Assembly (NCBI RefSeq): GCF_030272615.1
Contig: NC_081410.1
Coordinates: forward strand, 124,433,140 to 124,497,139
Reading direction: 5' to 3'
DNA from: Cryptomeria japonica
Lineage: Eukaryota; Streptophyta; Pinopsida; Cupressales; Cupressaceae
Length of the DNA stretch: 64,000 bases
Positions 1 through 11,419 of the stretch are shown here, piece by piece (within the stretch, counting starts at the first letter, position 1; each line of letters opens with the position of its first letter). The notes under the pieces were generated by a model. That model saw nothing but the letters and a program-made list of their open reading frames with translations, did not search any database and was not told the DNA's origin. The position numbers and the translations under genes are program-made.

Positions 1-275
1 GGACACCTAGTGAGAAGTTGGATTGCAACTATAATACAACTGGTTGATCCACTTATTTTTACCCCCATCCTATCACGTGAGAACCATGGGTGAGGGCAAG
101 TTTCACCCTTGGAAGGTAATTAGTTATCAAGACCGTTGGATCATCACTCTCTACTACTAGCTCGAAAACACTCCCTACTACTTGCTCAAGAACACTCCCT
201 ACTACTTGGCAGGATAGACTAATCCTGTTAACAGCTTCAGCCCTGGGCTTAGGCAGTAGGCTTCTCCCTCTTAGG
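1..275. other. left flank of copia element, no gene recognised
   Basis: No gene is recognised here. The stretch holds a short tandem repeat (145-213) and ends in TTAGG, which matches the TTAAG on the far side of the copia element in four of five bases and is the probable target-site duplication. A minus-strand reading frame runs through the repeat into the LTR, but it has no recognisable domain and its start lies inside the LTR. Confidence 0.5.
145..213. repeat. 24-bp tandem repeat, about 3 units
   Basis: Three consecutive units of 24, 24 and 21 bp share the core CACTCCCTACTACTTG; the first is diverged (CACTCTCTACTACTAG). On the minus strand the same repeat reads as a recurring octapeptide beginning VVGSV. 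No function is proposed. Confidence 0.75.
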
Positions 276-749
276 TGTAGGGGAGAAAGAACACAAGACA
301 ACAAAAACACAAAGATATAATAATAGATAAGCAATTTATATTATTACCAAAATAGATTTTATAATAGTTTATAAAAATGCCTTCAGAAAATAGAGCTGCC
401 CATTACTACTTTCTGCATTATACATTCATTCATAAAACAGAGTTTCTCCTACCTTGTACCCACACAAAAATAGAGTATTACATTACAACTCTCTTTTAAA
501 ACATAGCCTTCTTCACAACAATAAAAGATGTTTCTAGAATGCGCGCCTAAAACTCGAACCATCTAGATGCATAAAAAAAAAATAGAGTAGAAGAAGATAT
601 GAGAAAGAGGAGTAAATGTGGTGGTTGGAGCAGATAAGCTACGGAGGCAGGGAAGATGAGAAAGAGGAGTAAATGCGGTGTTTGGAGTAGATAAGTTACA
701 GAGGCAGGGAAGATTAGTGGAGTCCAGCTGGAGTCCACGTACGCCAACA
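276..749 (-). repeat. copia 3' LTR (474 bp)
   Basis: Starts TGTAGGGG and ends CCAACA on the plus strand, matching 5297-5685. It is 85 bp longer than its partner. One part of the excess is a tandem duplication of about 57 bp (around 609-711, core GAGAAAGAGGAGTAAATG); another is about 30 bp of extra sequence near 440-470. The two LTRs also differ at many single positions, so the insertion is not recent. Confidence 0.95.
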
Positions 750-762
750 CTCCCCCTTAATC
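750..762 (-). other. polypurine tract of copia element
   Basis: On the minus strand the sequence immediately before the 3' LTR reads AGATTAAGGGGGAG followed by TGTTGG, the expected position and composition of the plus-strand priming site. Confidence 0.85.
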
Positions 763-2511
763 TTCACTGCCATATATGTCTACAATACCAATTCCTTCTC
801 GGAGGTGTTCAAAAATATTCTTTGCAAGTGGCTTTGTGAAAATGTCTGCTAGTTGTTCATTGGACCTACAAAACTGAAGATATATGTCACCATTATTCAC
901 CAATTCTTGAATAAATTGATATCTTGTATCAATATGCTTGCTCCATTTATGAAAGAAGTGATTTTTAGATAAAGCAATTGCATAATTGTTATCACAATAA
1001 ATTTTAGTATGTTCTTCTTGTTGATGCCCCAAATCTGAAAGTACTCTCCTCATCCATACTTCTTGGCAAGCTGCTGATGTGGCTGCAACATACTCTGCTT
1101 CAGCTGATGAGAGGGTGACAATTGGTTGTTTCTTTGATGCCCAAGAGATAACATTGGAACCAAGATGAAACATATACCCGTAAGTGCTTTTTCTATCATC
1201 CATGCTACCTCCCCAATCACTATCTATATATCCAATCAGTTTGTAGTCATCTGAAGTTGTATATAGAATCCCAAAACTCTTTGTTCCAGCTATATACCTT
1301 AAAATTCTTTTCACAGTTTTCCAATGTGATTCTTTTGGTTTATCCATGAATCTAGAAATAAGACTAACCCCATACATAATATCCAGCCTTATGGCAGTTA
1401 GATACATGAGGCTGCCAACTAATCTTTTGAATAAAGTTGCATCAACACTAGGACTTTTGTCATCCTTACTAAGTTTTAAACCCAAAGCAACGGGTGTAGG
1501 TGCTGGATTCACATTTATTATCTTAAATCTCTTCATCAAATCATTAGCATACTTGCTTTGACATATGAAAATGCCTTGATTAGTTTGACTTACCTCCATG
1601 CCAAGAAAGTATCTCATGAGCCCCAAATCAGTCATATCAAATTCCTTTTTCATGGCTGTCTTGAATGAGTCAATGGACATGTTACCTATGAATATCAAAT
1701 CATCTACATACAAACAAACTATCAAGATTTCTTTTTTATCATTCACTTTGACATACAAAGTTGGTTCATTGCCACACTTGCCAAAACCATTGTTCACAAA
1801 ATAAGAATCTATCCTGCTGTACCAAGCTTTAGGAGCTTGCTTCAAACCATATAGTGCCTTTTTCAATTTGTATACCTTATGTTCTTGTCCCAAAATTTCA
1901 TAACCAGGTGGCTGATTTACATACACTTCTTCTAAAATAACATTCAAGAATGCTGATTTAACGTCCATTTGGAAAACTTTCCATTTGTTTTAAGTTGCTA
2001 CAGATAAGACCATTCTTATTGTATCCAATCTTGCCATGGGTGTAAATATTTCATTGTAGTCTATACCCGGTTGTTGTGCAAAGCCTTTGGCCACTAGTCT
2101 TGCCTTGTGTTTCTCTACTTTTCCATCAGCATTATACTTTGTTGTGTAAACCCACTTAACTCCAATCACATCCTTGTCTTTAGGAAGCTCAACTAGATCC
2201 CAAGTTTGATTCTTTTCAATGGATTGGATTTCTTCATCCATGGCTGCAATCCATTTGTCATCTTTAACAACATCTTCAAAGTAAATTGGATCAGCTTGTA
2301 TTAGGAATGCAAAATTAGTGCATATATCATCATTTCCAGCCTCTTGGATTTCATCATAAATCTCCCTTAGACTACGTGTCTTCTTTGAAGTGTTTATGGA
2401 TCTTGATCTTAGTGATGCAAGAGTTGGATTAGAAGATTCATTGCTGTTATTACTAGCTGGTGTTGTAGCATTTGGAGTGCTAGGTTCTCTAGAAGGTGTT
2501 GTAGGTGCATT
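757..2511 (-). pseudogene. copia reverse transcriptase / RNase H region
   Basis: This is the C-terminal part of the copia polyprotein. The reverse transcriptase starts near 2205 ([18 protein letters not shown], then [10 protein letters not shown]) and continues with QMDVKSAFLN, YGLKQAPKAWY and the catalytic YVDDLIFIG. RNase H follows with SAEAEYVAA and DNNYAIAL. The natural stop is at 757-759. One nonsense codon (TAA, 1990-1992) breaks the frame between the two palm motifs, where copia relatives usually have Gln before NKWKV; upstream the same frame is closed by the TAA at 2515-2517. The usual NPVFH before SKHI is altered to NHFFH. RT-RNaseH copies the element RNA into DNA inside virus-like particles; this copy cannot. 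Confidence 0.92.
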
Positions 2512-2514
2512 TGC

Positions 2515-3987
2515 TTATGTAGTAGGATTCTCAACTTGAGTTTCATTCTCTTCATTCTCTTGTGGAACACTAGCTACAATTATAGTTGTTTTGTCTATGC
2601 TGCCATCCCATGCTTCATCTTCAACAAACTCAACATCACGACTTATAATCAACTTCTTTGTGATAGGATTGTACAACTTATATGCCTTGGATTGTTCACT
2701 ATATCCCACAAATATGCACTTCTCTCCTCTATCATCTAGTTTCTTTCTCAACTCTTGAGGTATCAAGGAGTATGCCACACAACCAAAAACTCTTAAATGT
2801 GATATGTTATGCTTCCTTTTACTCCAGGCTTCTTCTGGTGTTTTATTTATCACTGCTTTTGTTGGACACCTATTTAATATGTATACCGAGCATGCAACCA
2901 CTTCCGCCCAATACTCATTTGGTAGATGTTTTGCTTTTATCATACTTCGTGCCATTTCCATAATTGTTCTATTCTTTCTCTTAGCTACTCCATTTTGTTG
3001 AGGAGTATACCTTGCTGTAAATTTTTTATTTATGCCATTTTCTTTGCAAAATTTTTGAAAATCAATTGAAATGTACTCTCCACCTTGATTAGTTCTCAAT
3101 GTTTTAATATAGTATCCACTTTCTTTCTCAACTTTTGCCTTGAACTCCTTAAAAATAGCAAATACATCTAATTTATATTTCAAGAAATAAACCCATACTT
3201 TTCTGCTGAAATCATCAATGAATGTCAAGAAATAAAGCTTTCCACTTATGGAAGGTGTTTGCATAGGTCCGCAAAGGTCTGATTGTACTATCTCAAGTGG
3301 ATGTTTTGCCCTATAAGACTCTCCAACTGGAAATTGTTTTCTATGTTGCTTTGCCAATATGCAACTCTCACATGTGGTCTTAAGTGGCTCTATTGGTGGC
3401 AGCCCATATACCATTTTCTTCTTGTATAACAGTTGTAACCCTTTGAAGTTTAAATGCCCAAACCTTAAATTCCATAACCAAGTTTCATTTTTATATGAGG
3501 GTTTGCAAGCTAATTCAACAACCTTTTGTAATCCTTGAGGCTCTACAAATAGTTGACTTTGAATTCTTAATGGAAACATCCTGTTTTTTGTCATTTCTAC
3601 TTTTGCAATCAGCCTATTGTTTGGTTTCTTGTCTAGAATCACACATTCACCATTTTCAAAGTATATTCTATATCCTTTTTGCACTAGTTATCCAATGCTT
3701 ATGAGGTTGTGTTGCAATCTAGGAACATAATATACATCAGAAATATGCTTCTCTTCACCTTGCTTAGTTCTTATGTTAATTGACCCTTTGCCCATGACTA
3801 AAACTCGTTGATCATTTCCCAATTTTACTTCTGATTTTACTGAGTCATCCATTGTTGCAAACATCTCCTTCTTACAACTCATATGATTACTACAACCGCT
3901 ATCTAGGAACCATACTTCTTTGGAACTCTCTTGTGCTACATTGCATGTTATCAATATGGTGTCTTGCTCACTAGTGTTTGTCTAGTT
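2515..3987 (-). pseudogene. copia protease and integrase region
   Basis: The protease is recognised by WFLDSGCSNHMS (about 3890-3925), the copia form of the aspartic protease active site. The GAG-pre-integrase segment follows (LWNLRFGHLN, CESCILAKQHR), then the integrase core VQSDLCGPM...FLTFIDDFSRKVWVYFLK and YTPQQNGVAKRKNRTI, which carries the last acidic-residue region of the DDE core in altered form: the residue normally Glu in NGVAERKN is Lys here. In-frame stops are at 3982-3984 (TAG), 3688-3690 (TAA, in the usual position of Gln in SIGQL) and 2515-2517 (TAA). The frame is otherwise continuous with the RT region. Confidence 0.9.
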
Positions 3988-4016
3988 TTCATTTGTAAAA
4001 TGTGCCTTTTGCTTGT

Positions 4017-4951
4017 TCATATCATATTGTTTTTTCTACATTCTGATGCAAAATGCCCAAATTTATTGCAATAATGACATTGGATGTTTGATTTATCATA
4101 CCTTTCTCCTTGATGATGGCTATGAGAATGACTGCTCCCCCTTCCTCTTGTTGGTGTAGAATGGGCATGTGGGCTCGATGCTAGTCTTCTACTTTCAAAT
4201 TGTGTATTTTCTCTTCCTCCCCTTGGTGTAAACATCCTCTACCTCTGCTGTGATTTGATCTCCCTCTTGTTTTGCCAAATGAAAGTTGAGTATTGAATGC
4301 ATTTTCCAATGATGATGTCCCTGATTGATTTATTCTTTGCTCATGCACTAAGAGTGACCCCATTAATTCATCTACTGATAGTTGAGAAAGATCTTTGGCC
4401 TCTTGAATGGCTATTACAACTGCATCAAACTTGCCATGAAGACTTCTAAGTATTTTCTCTACAATCTTTTGATCTTCAATAGTGTCACCATAGGACCTTA
4501 ACTGATTTACTATTGACATTGCATGAGTGAAAAATGAATCTATTGAATCTGAGTCCTTCATTTGCAGATTTTCAAAATCCCTTCTAAGTATTTGTAATTT
4601 TGCCATTATTACCTTGCATGTGCCTTGGTATGTTGTTTGCAAACTGTCCCATGCTTGCTTTGATCTTGTGGCAGCTGCAACATTTGGAAAGATTGATTCC
4701 TCCATTGCTTGTTGAATGAAAAATAATGCCTTTGCATCTTTCTTCTTGTTTTCCTCTAGCAAGTCTTTCTCAGCTTGTGAAAGTGCTTGATATGCTTGTT
4801 GATTTGGTGGTTCAGGGAACCCATTTTCAACAAAGTTCCAAATACCCTGGGAGCAAAATAAGGTTTTCATTTTAATACTCCAATAGTCATAATTTTTTCC
4901 ATTAAAAATTGGAATCTGTGGTTGTGAAATACTTCCACTTGTTCCTGCCAT
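4017..4951 (-). pseudogene. copia gag with zinc knuckle, frameshifted
   Basis: Gag begins with MAGTSGSISQPQIPIF and NGKNYDYWSIKMKTLF, the usual N-terminus of copia capsid proteins (UBN2/DUF4219-like). Capsid helices with ILRSLHGKFDAVV and LSQLSVDELMGSLLVHEQR follow. The frame shifts near 4230: the Ser/Arg/His-rich tail and the zinc knuckle CHYCNKFGHFASEC (CX2CX4HX4C) lie in another frame (4017-4235). A second frame change near 4017 separates it from protease. In copia elements these are normally one polyprotein, so both are later damage. The protein would package element RNA. Confidence 0.9.
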
Positions 4952-5281
4952 AATTTTTTAGAATAAAACTTTGCCTTTGCAGAGTTCTCTGTTTGTTTCT
5001 ACACGAGTCCCTTCTACCTTAATTAAACTTTGACTTTCCTTACTAGTTTACACTTTTGAATAATGACAACTTCTCTCTTTCTTTATCAACAATAATATAT
5101 ATCTAGTAGCTTTGATCTAGTAGCTATGTTAACTTTCAACAGCAACAAGTTGTTTGTTACCTCTGTGTCTTCTCCACACATCAATATTATCTTCAACAAC
5201 TTCACCTCATAGAGATGATTGCTTGCAGACTGGCTGCCTTCTCTATTTGCCTTTATCTGCAACTTTTGCCCTAATTTCCCT

Positions 5282-5293
5282 GCTCTGATACCA
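5282..5293 (-). other. primer-binding site, initiator Met tRNA type
   Basis: The minus strand reads TGGTATCAGAGC four bases inside the 5' LTR, the classic complement to the 3' end of plant initiator methionine tRNA used to prime copia minus-strand synthesis. Confidence 0.93.
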
Positions 5294-5296
5294 CTC

Positions 5297-5685
5297 TGTA
5301 GGGGAGAAAGAACACAAGACAAAAAAAACATAGAGATATAATAACAAATAAGCAAAAGTAATTTATATTATTACCAAAACAAATTTTATAATAGTTTATA
5401 AAAATGTCTTCAGAAAATAGAGCTGCTCATTACTACTTTCTACATTATACATTCATTCATAAAACAAAGTATTACATTACAACTCTCTTTTAAAACAAAG
5501 CCTTGTTCACAACAATAAAAGATGTTTCTAGAATGCGCGCCTAATACTCGAACCATCTAGATGCATAAAAAAAAGCAGAGTAGAAGAAGATATGAGAAAG
5601 AGGAGTAAATGCGGTGGTTGGAGTAGATAAGTTACGGAGGCAGGGAAGATTAGTGGAGTCCAGCTGGAGTCCACGTACGCCAACA
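5297..5685 (-). repeat. copia 5' LTR (389 bp)
   Basis: Plus-strand TGTAGGGG to CCAACA; pairs with 276-749 but lacks that copy's duplicated segment. It is followed by TTAAG, the presumed target-site duplicate. Confidence 0.95.
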
Positions 5686-5739
5686 TTAAGCAGGATCTTC
5701 CCTTCCCTCAGGTTGCATGCTTTCATTGAGTAAAGAAGA

Positions 5740-6085
5740 TGCGAACCAATGATTATAAGATTAAGCATCCTTATCCTCATATTTAATTTCATAAAATGAC
5801 ATGCATTAATTGTTCTATATTTTAATTTTCATCTCTCTCTCTAAATATATAACACTTAAATTTTTAATTTTTAAAATTATTTTATTTAAAAATTAAAGAT
5901 AAAAGAAATGTAAATTATCATCAATTTTTAAAATATCATACGATAATGATAAGAAAACATTGAAAGACTATTTTTTATCAAATCAAAGAAAAAAATTCAA
6001 TGCATAAAATATTATAAATTAGAGACTTAGAATAAAAATAAATAATTAAAAAAAGAGTTTTTTTCAAAGTAATTAACCAAAGTGA
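5740..6085. repeat. diverged copy of the TNL gene 3' flank
   Basis: By eye this stretch aligns with about 28360-28760, the sequence directly downstream of the resistance gene's stop codon. Shared landmarks are ACATGCATTAA, ATGTAAAYTRTCATCAAT, ATAAGAAAACATT and AATATTATAAATTA. Divergence looks like roughly a quarter of positions with indels. It lacks the coding exon next door and is best explained as a remnant of a related gene copy or a dispersed repeat. Confidence 0.7.
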
Positions 6086-6217
6086 ATTCTCAATCCTTCT
6101 AATTTATGCATATAATTAGTCTTAAATGCAAGGAATATTTCTAGTTTGCTTGGATAACTAGATATTGTGTGAAGTCATTATCATAGAGGAAGGAGCATAT
6201 GATTATTTATAGACCTT
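6086..6217. other. AT-rich spacer
   Basis: Short AT-rich spacer without recognisable coding sequence between the TNL-flank copy and the tandem repeat. Confidence 0.4.
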
Positions 6218-6455
6218 CATTTTTCTTGTTAAATCATCTTCATAATCGATCACTTATTGGTAAAATCATTCATATACCTTTTGTTTGCTTATTAAATCAT
6301 CTTCATACTTGATCTCTTATTTCTAAAATCCTTCATACACCTTTTTTTTTGGCTTGTTAAATCATTTTCATACTCTACCTCTTATCGCTAAAATCCTTTA
6401 AAGACATTTGCTTTCCTTGTTAAATCATCTTCATGCTCTATCTCTTGTTGCTAAA
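6218..6455 (+). repeat. about 62-bp tandem repeat, 4 diverged units
   Basis: Four units share the pattern CTTGTTAAATCATCTTCATACTCnATCTCTTnTnGCTAAAATCCTTCA with small indels. The last unit runs straight into the HMA-coding exon (6453 onward), so part of the exon's upstream frame is repeat-derived or the repeat grew out of the exon or intron edge. Confidence 0.8.
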
Positions 6456-6893
6456 ATTGAGTTCAAAATAGAAATGAATAGAGAGAAATGCAAAAGAAAG
6501 GTGTTGCAAACTAGTGCTAGGATCCAAGGTAAGCACAACCTCCACATTGTCATACTTTGTATTGACCTTTTCTCCCTTTTCTTGAAAGAGCCTAAATAAT
6601 AATGTCTTCATTAGTTTGGTGCAGGAGTTGGCTCTGTAAATGTGGATTTAAAGGAGAAATGGATAGCAGTGATTGGAGATGCAGACCCTGTTGTATTTAA
6701 CAATTAAGCTAAGAAGTGCATATTTACAAAACTGGTTAATGTGTTTCCCTTGAGAGAAGAGCAACTGAGATATTTTGATGAGATCAGTGGGAGTCAACTC
6801 TATAGTCCTCATGGTAGACACCCTTATTCAAATTCATAAATACCACTAGGAGGATTCTATGCTCTCACTGATGGAGATCATTATTGTTACTGA
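6453..6893 (+). pseudogene. heavy-metal-associated (HMA) domain protein, broken
   Basis: Two exons can be read. Exon 1 gives AKIEFKIEMNREKCKRKVLQ and ends ATCCAAG before a GT at 6529. A 96-bp intron ends in GTGCAG at 6624. Exon 2 continues GVGSVNVDLKEKWIAVIGDADPV in matching phase. This is the beta-alpha-beta HMA fold of plant copper-chaperone-like/HIPP proteins, which bind soft metals through CXXC. Here the first Cys is Arg (REKC), so the metal site is lost. In-frame stops occur at 6705-6707 and 6837-6839; a conserved-looking tail (IPLGGFYALTDGDHYCY) follows up to the stop at 6891-6893. It is therefore a pseudogene, or exon boundaries differ. The true 5' end is not visible. Confidence 0.78.
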
Positions 6894-7029
6894 TTGATAG
6901 TTCTATGCAGAGTACATATTCTATAGAACAACATGATTTGTGTTATTGGATTGAGCGAAAAAATCCAATTCATGAGCTTGCTCTTCAGAGTGAAGCTCTA
7001 TGCTTTACTTCGGCCTCCTTTTACCTTTA
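6894..7029. other. 3' flank of HMA remnant, ends in CTTTA
   Basis: No coding sequence recognised. The last five bases (7025-7029, CTTTA) are the left copy of the target-site duplication of the composite gypsy element. Confidence 0.6.
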
Positions 7030-7586
7030 TGTCACAACCCTCCTTTATCATTTTTTTTGATTTAAATACAAAACTTTATTTATACGCTTTGGATGAATTA
7101 TTGAATATTGTAAGGGAATAAATTAATAAACCACACACACATGGAAAATGCATATATATTTTAATTTAGTTATTTAATTTCCCTCACATTAAGGCACATG
7201 TTGTAGGAGGAATAAGAAGCTTCTAGAGGCTTCTCCACCTCCTTGCATGTAACTCCTCCCACTAAGCCCAATTAATTTGCATGGAGGCCAAATTGGGAGA
7301 GAATCTCATTTTTTTCAATTTAAAATTAGGTAGTGGGAATTTGAAATTTGCTTTATAAAATAGGTACAAGTTTCAAAAGAAAAGCTAGCTATTCCATAAG
7401 AAAATTCTGCAATTTCTCCTTTGTAGTCCATTTTTCATTTGCAGCCAAGGTTTTGTTGGGAGGATTTCTCTTCAATTTGGAGGATCAAGGAAGACTCTAC
7501 ACCATTTTTGCAAGCATCCAGGTTCCTTCAAGCTTAGTTTGTGCATCTTGTTCTTGTTGTAGATTAGATTAGATTATTTTATGAAA
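7030..7586 (+). repeat. LTR1, truncated (first 557 bp only)
   Basis: Matches the first 557 bp of LTR2 with one visible substitution (TATACGC here, TATACTC in both others). It stops abruptly and is joined to the middle of gag. The four bases GAAA (7583-7586) belong equally to LTR and internal sequence, a microhomology at the deletion joint. Confidence 0.93.
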
Positions 7587-10500
7587 CTATAATGGGAACC
7601 ACTCATTTAAAAGGAAGCAAGAATTCAATGGAAACACTAATTTCAACAAGGGTCAAAGGAATAACTCTTCCGAAAGGAGACCACCGCCTAATCAATATCA
7701 GAGGAATGGAAATGATAATAACAGGGGCAACAATAACAGGGGCAATGATAACAGGGGCAATAATAACAGGGGCAATGATAACAGGGGCAACTATAACAGG
7801 AATGACCAGCAGAACAGGATAACTTATCCACCCAGGGGAAATGAAACAAGGAATGATCCCCCTAGAAATCAAGGTAGGAGAGGTCCTCTAGGCGGATGCT
7901 TTATGTGCGGGGAGAACCATTTTGCTAGAGATTGCCCCAGGATGCAAGGACAAATTAGAGCCAATCAACCCCAACAAGGGCCCCAACAGAGGATTCATGC
8001 AGCAGTTAGGAACCAAAGAAGGAGATACCAGAATGTTCCCGTGGAAACTACAGGTACACTATTTGAACGACCAATATCAATTTTAATTGACACTGGATCA
8101 TCTGAATGTTTCATCTCACCTGAATTAGTGAACAAATATGCATTAAAAGTTAATCAAATGGAGTCATCATGGACGGTTCAATATGGGGATAAGGCAACTA
8201 GAGAAGTAACTAAGTGTTTACCAAGGGCAAAGGTACAATTCCCTGAGTTCGAAACAAGGGTAGATCTCTATGTGGCACCCTTAGGACTATATGATGTAAT
8301 TATGGGAATGAGTTGGTTAGCAGACCACCAAGCTAATGTAGATTGTTATAGCAAAATTGTGGAATGTTTGGATGATGGGGGGAAAAGGGTCAAAATCCAA
8401 GGAAAGTTTAAACCCATTAATATAGAAACTATCTCAGCAATGCAATTAAAGAAGGAAAGGAGAAGAGGAGGACAAATCTTTATGGTTGAAATTGATGAAG
8501 GAAAGGAGGAAAATACCCCAACTTTTGAAAATACCCCTTTCTTAAAGGAGTTTAGGGATGTTTTTCCAGAAGAACTACCCGCTTTACCCCCTAAGAGAAA
8601 GTTTGACTTTTCTATCGAAGTACTCCCAGGAGCTGAACCAGTATCAAAGGCACCTTACCGAATGAACACAACCAAATTACAGGAGCTCAAAATGCAATTA
8701 GAGGAACTCTTAGCTAAGGGATTAATAAGGCCAAGTGTATCACCATGGGGAGCGCCAGTTTTATTTGTTAAGAAGAAGGATGGAACCTTAAGGCTATGCA
8801 TCGACTATAGGATGTTGAACAAAGTTACCATAAAGAATAGGTATCCCTTACCTCGCATAGAGGACCTTTTTGACCAAATGAAAGGAGCGGCAGTTTTCTC
8901 GAAAATAGATCTTCGGTCAGGGTATCATCAACTCAGAATTAAGGAAGAAGACATTCCGAAGACAGCTTTCAGGACGAGATATGGACACTATGAATTCACA
9001 GTAGTTCCTTTTGGAGTAACTAATGCCCCAGCTGCATTCATGAACCTGATGAATAGCGTATTCCATGACTACTTGGATAAGTTTGTTTTGGTATTCTTGG
9101 ATGACATTTTGATTTATTCTAGAAATGAAGAGGAACATTTAGCGCACCTACAAATTGTTTTGCAAAGATTGAGAGAACATAAGTTATATGGAAAATTGTC
9201 CAAATGCGCCTTCTTTGAGGAAAAGATTCACTATCTTGGGCATATAATATCAAAGGAAGGAATAGCAGTCGACCCAGATAAAATAAAGGCGATAGTAGAA
9301 TGGCCAATCCCTAAGAATGTTTCAGAGGTAAGAAGCTTTATGGGGCTAGCAGGTTACTATAGGAGGTTTGTGGAAGGATTCTCTAAGATAGCAAATCCCA
9401 TCACCTCGTTGCAAAGGAAGGGCAAAAGGTTTGTATGGACCGAGCAAAGTGATAAGGCATTTCAAATCTTGAAGGGAAAACTAACTTCAGCACCCATTCT
9501 AAAGGTACCAGACCCAAATGGACACTTCACAGTTGTAACAGATGCTTCTATTGAAGGGTTAGGAGGAGTACTTGTCCAAGATGAAGGGGTAGTGGCTTAT
9601 GAATCTAGGAAGCTAAAAACTCATGAAGTCAATTATGCACCCCACGACTTAGAGTTGGCAGCAATTGTGCATGCCCTGCAAAAGTGGAGACACTTCTTAC
9701 TAGGGAAGCCCTTTGAGCTTAAGTCGGACAACCAAGGACTAAAATACATCTTTACCCAACCTCACTTAAATGCCAGACAAAGAAGGTGGTTAGAGTTTCT
9801 AAGTGAATATGACTTTGAGATTGAATATATTAAGGGGAAAGAAAATAGGGTGGCAGATGCCTTAAGTAGGAGAAGGCACTTGATGACTATAGCAACCTTC
9901 AAAACCTCCTTCAAAGGGCAAGTAATGGATGAGCAAGGACATGACCCATGGTATGAGCAAGTCAAATTAACTATAAGACACAACCCGACCGACCCTAAGG
10001 TCGAAGGGTATACATTTGATGAAGATGGACTACTCAGATACAATAACAGAATCTATGTTCCTAATTCAGGGAATTTAAGGGAAGTAGTTTTATCGGAGGC
10101 TCACAATGCCCCTTATTCAGGCCACCCAGGAGTTAACAAACTTTATGCAGATCTAAAGAAGTTATACTTTTGGCAAGGGTTGAAGAGCGATATTGTCAAG
10201 TATGTAGCTAAATGTTTGGAATGTCAAAGAGTAAAGGCAGAACATAGGCACCCAGCTGGATTGTTACAATTGCACGATGTACCCCAGCATAAGTGGCAAG
10301 TTATTAGTATGGATTTTGTACAGGGGCTACCCATGTCACCTTCTAGGCATGATGCAATAATGGTAGTAATTGACAAGCTCACTAAGGTGGCACACTTTAT
10401 ACCAGGAAATCTGACAGATGATGCACCCACCTTGGCTAGACGTTTCATTAAGGAGATAGTTAGGTTGCATGGAGTACCAGAGAAAATCATATCAGACAGA

Positions 10501-11346
10501 GATGCAAGATTCACTTCCAGGTTTTGGACCACTCTTCAATCAGCTCTAGGGACTCAACTAAATTTTAGCACCGCATACCACCCGGAAACGGACGGTCAGA
10601 CAGAAAGGACAAATCAGATTATGGAAGACCTGCTTCGTATGTACTGCATGGACCAACAGAGAAAATGGGAAGAGTACCTACCTTTGGTAGAGTTTGCCTA
10701 CAATAATACATATCAAACATCTTTGGGAATGGCACCTTTTGAAGCTTTGTATGGTAGACCATGTCGAACACCCTTGAGTTGGGATAGTCTTGAGGATAGA
10801 GTGATTATTGGGCCAGATATGTTGAAAGAAATGGAAAGGAAAACTAAGGAAATTAGGCAAAGGTTGAAGGAAGCCTCGGATAGGCAGAAAAGTTATGCAG
10901 ATAAAAACAGAACACCAAGGGAGTTTGAAGTAGGAGAGAAAGTCTTCCTAAGGGTTAGGCCACACAAGAGTTCTATAAGATTTGGGAAAAAGACTAAGCT
11001 TGCACCTCGTTATGTCGGACCCTTTGAAATATTGGGAAGAATTAATCCAGTTGCTTATCGGTTGGCCTTGCCTCCCCAATTGAGCCGAATCCATGATGTC
11101 TTCCATGTATCTCTTCTTAAGAAGTATGTACCTGACGAGAAACACATTTTGAATTGGGATGCCTTGCAGGTCCAAGAAATGGGGGGAATAATGATAGAGC
11201 CATTCAGAATCTTGGAGAGGTGCCAGTGCCAGTTGCGCAACAAAGAGGTTGATCAGTGCAAGGTGCAATGGGACCAGTACGACGAAAAGAATGCCACGTG
11301 GGAGGATACTAAGGAGATGCAGCAGCTATTTCCCTTTTTATTTTGA
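7587..11346 (+). pseudogene. 5'-truncated gypsy gag-pol, left copy
   Basis: Apparently identical to 15929-19688 at a constant offset of 8342 bp, so it has the same zinc knuckle, protease, RT, RNase H, integrase and C-terminal chromodomain-like segment. It has lost the Arg-Gly repeat and the gag capsid region. At the joint the intact copy's CGA codon is replaced by TGA (7582-7584), so the frame is closed just upstream and the first in-frame Met is at 7903, inside the zinc knuckle. The remaining 1147 codons are open. Without capsid and a primer-binding site the left unit should not transpose alone, though its pol frame is undamaged. Confidence 0.92.
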
Positions 11347-11419
11347 ACATGAACTATAAACTCTTTTGAATGCATTTAATAAGTGCATCGGGACGATGCA
11401 CAGATTAAGGGGGGGAGGA
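11347..11419 (+). other. 3' untranslated tail and polypurine tract, left unit
   Basis: The tract AAGGGGGGGAGGA at about 11407-11419 lies directly before the TG of LTR2, the expected plus-strand primer position. The same tract precedes LTR3 (about 19749-19761). Confidence 0.9.

Larger units (their letters stand above)
276..5685 (-). mobile_element. Ty1/copia LTR retrotransposon, decayed
   Basis: A complete but inactive copia element reads on the minus strand. It has two TG...CA LTRs (5297-5685 as the 5' LTR, 276-749 as the 3' LTR), an initiator-Met type primer-binding site next to the 5' LTR, a purine tract next to the 3' LTR, and the copia domain order gag, zinc knuckle, protease, integrase, reverse transcriptase, RNase H. 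Integrase preceding reverse transcriptase is diagnostic of copia rather than gypsy. The flanks TTAGG and TTAAG look like a target duplication with one later change. The coding part has two frame changes in gag and four in-frame stops before the end of pol, so it cannot make its own proteins. Confidence 0.95.

Noticed and set aside
7603-7872. Minus frame with repeated VIVAPVII, also at 15945-16214
   Set aside because: Antisense of the Asn/Arg/Gly repeat in gag; identical in both copies because the DNA is identical.
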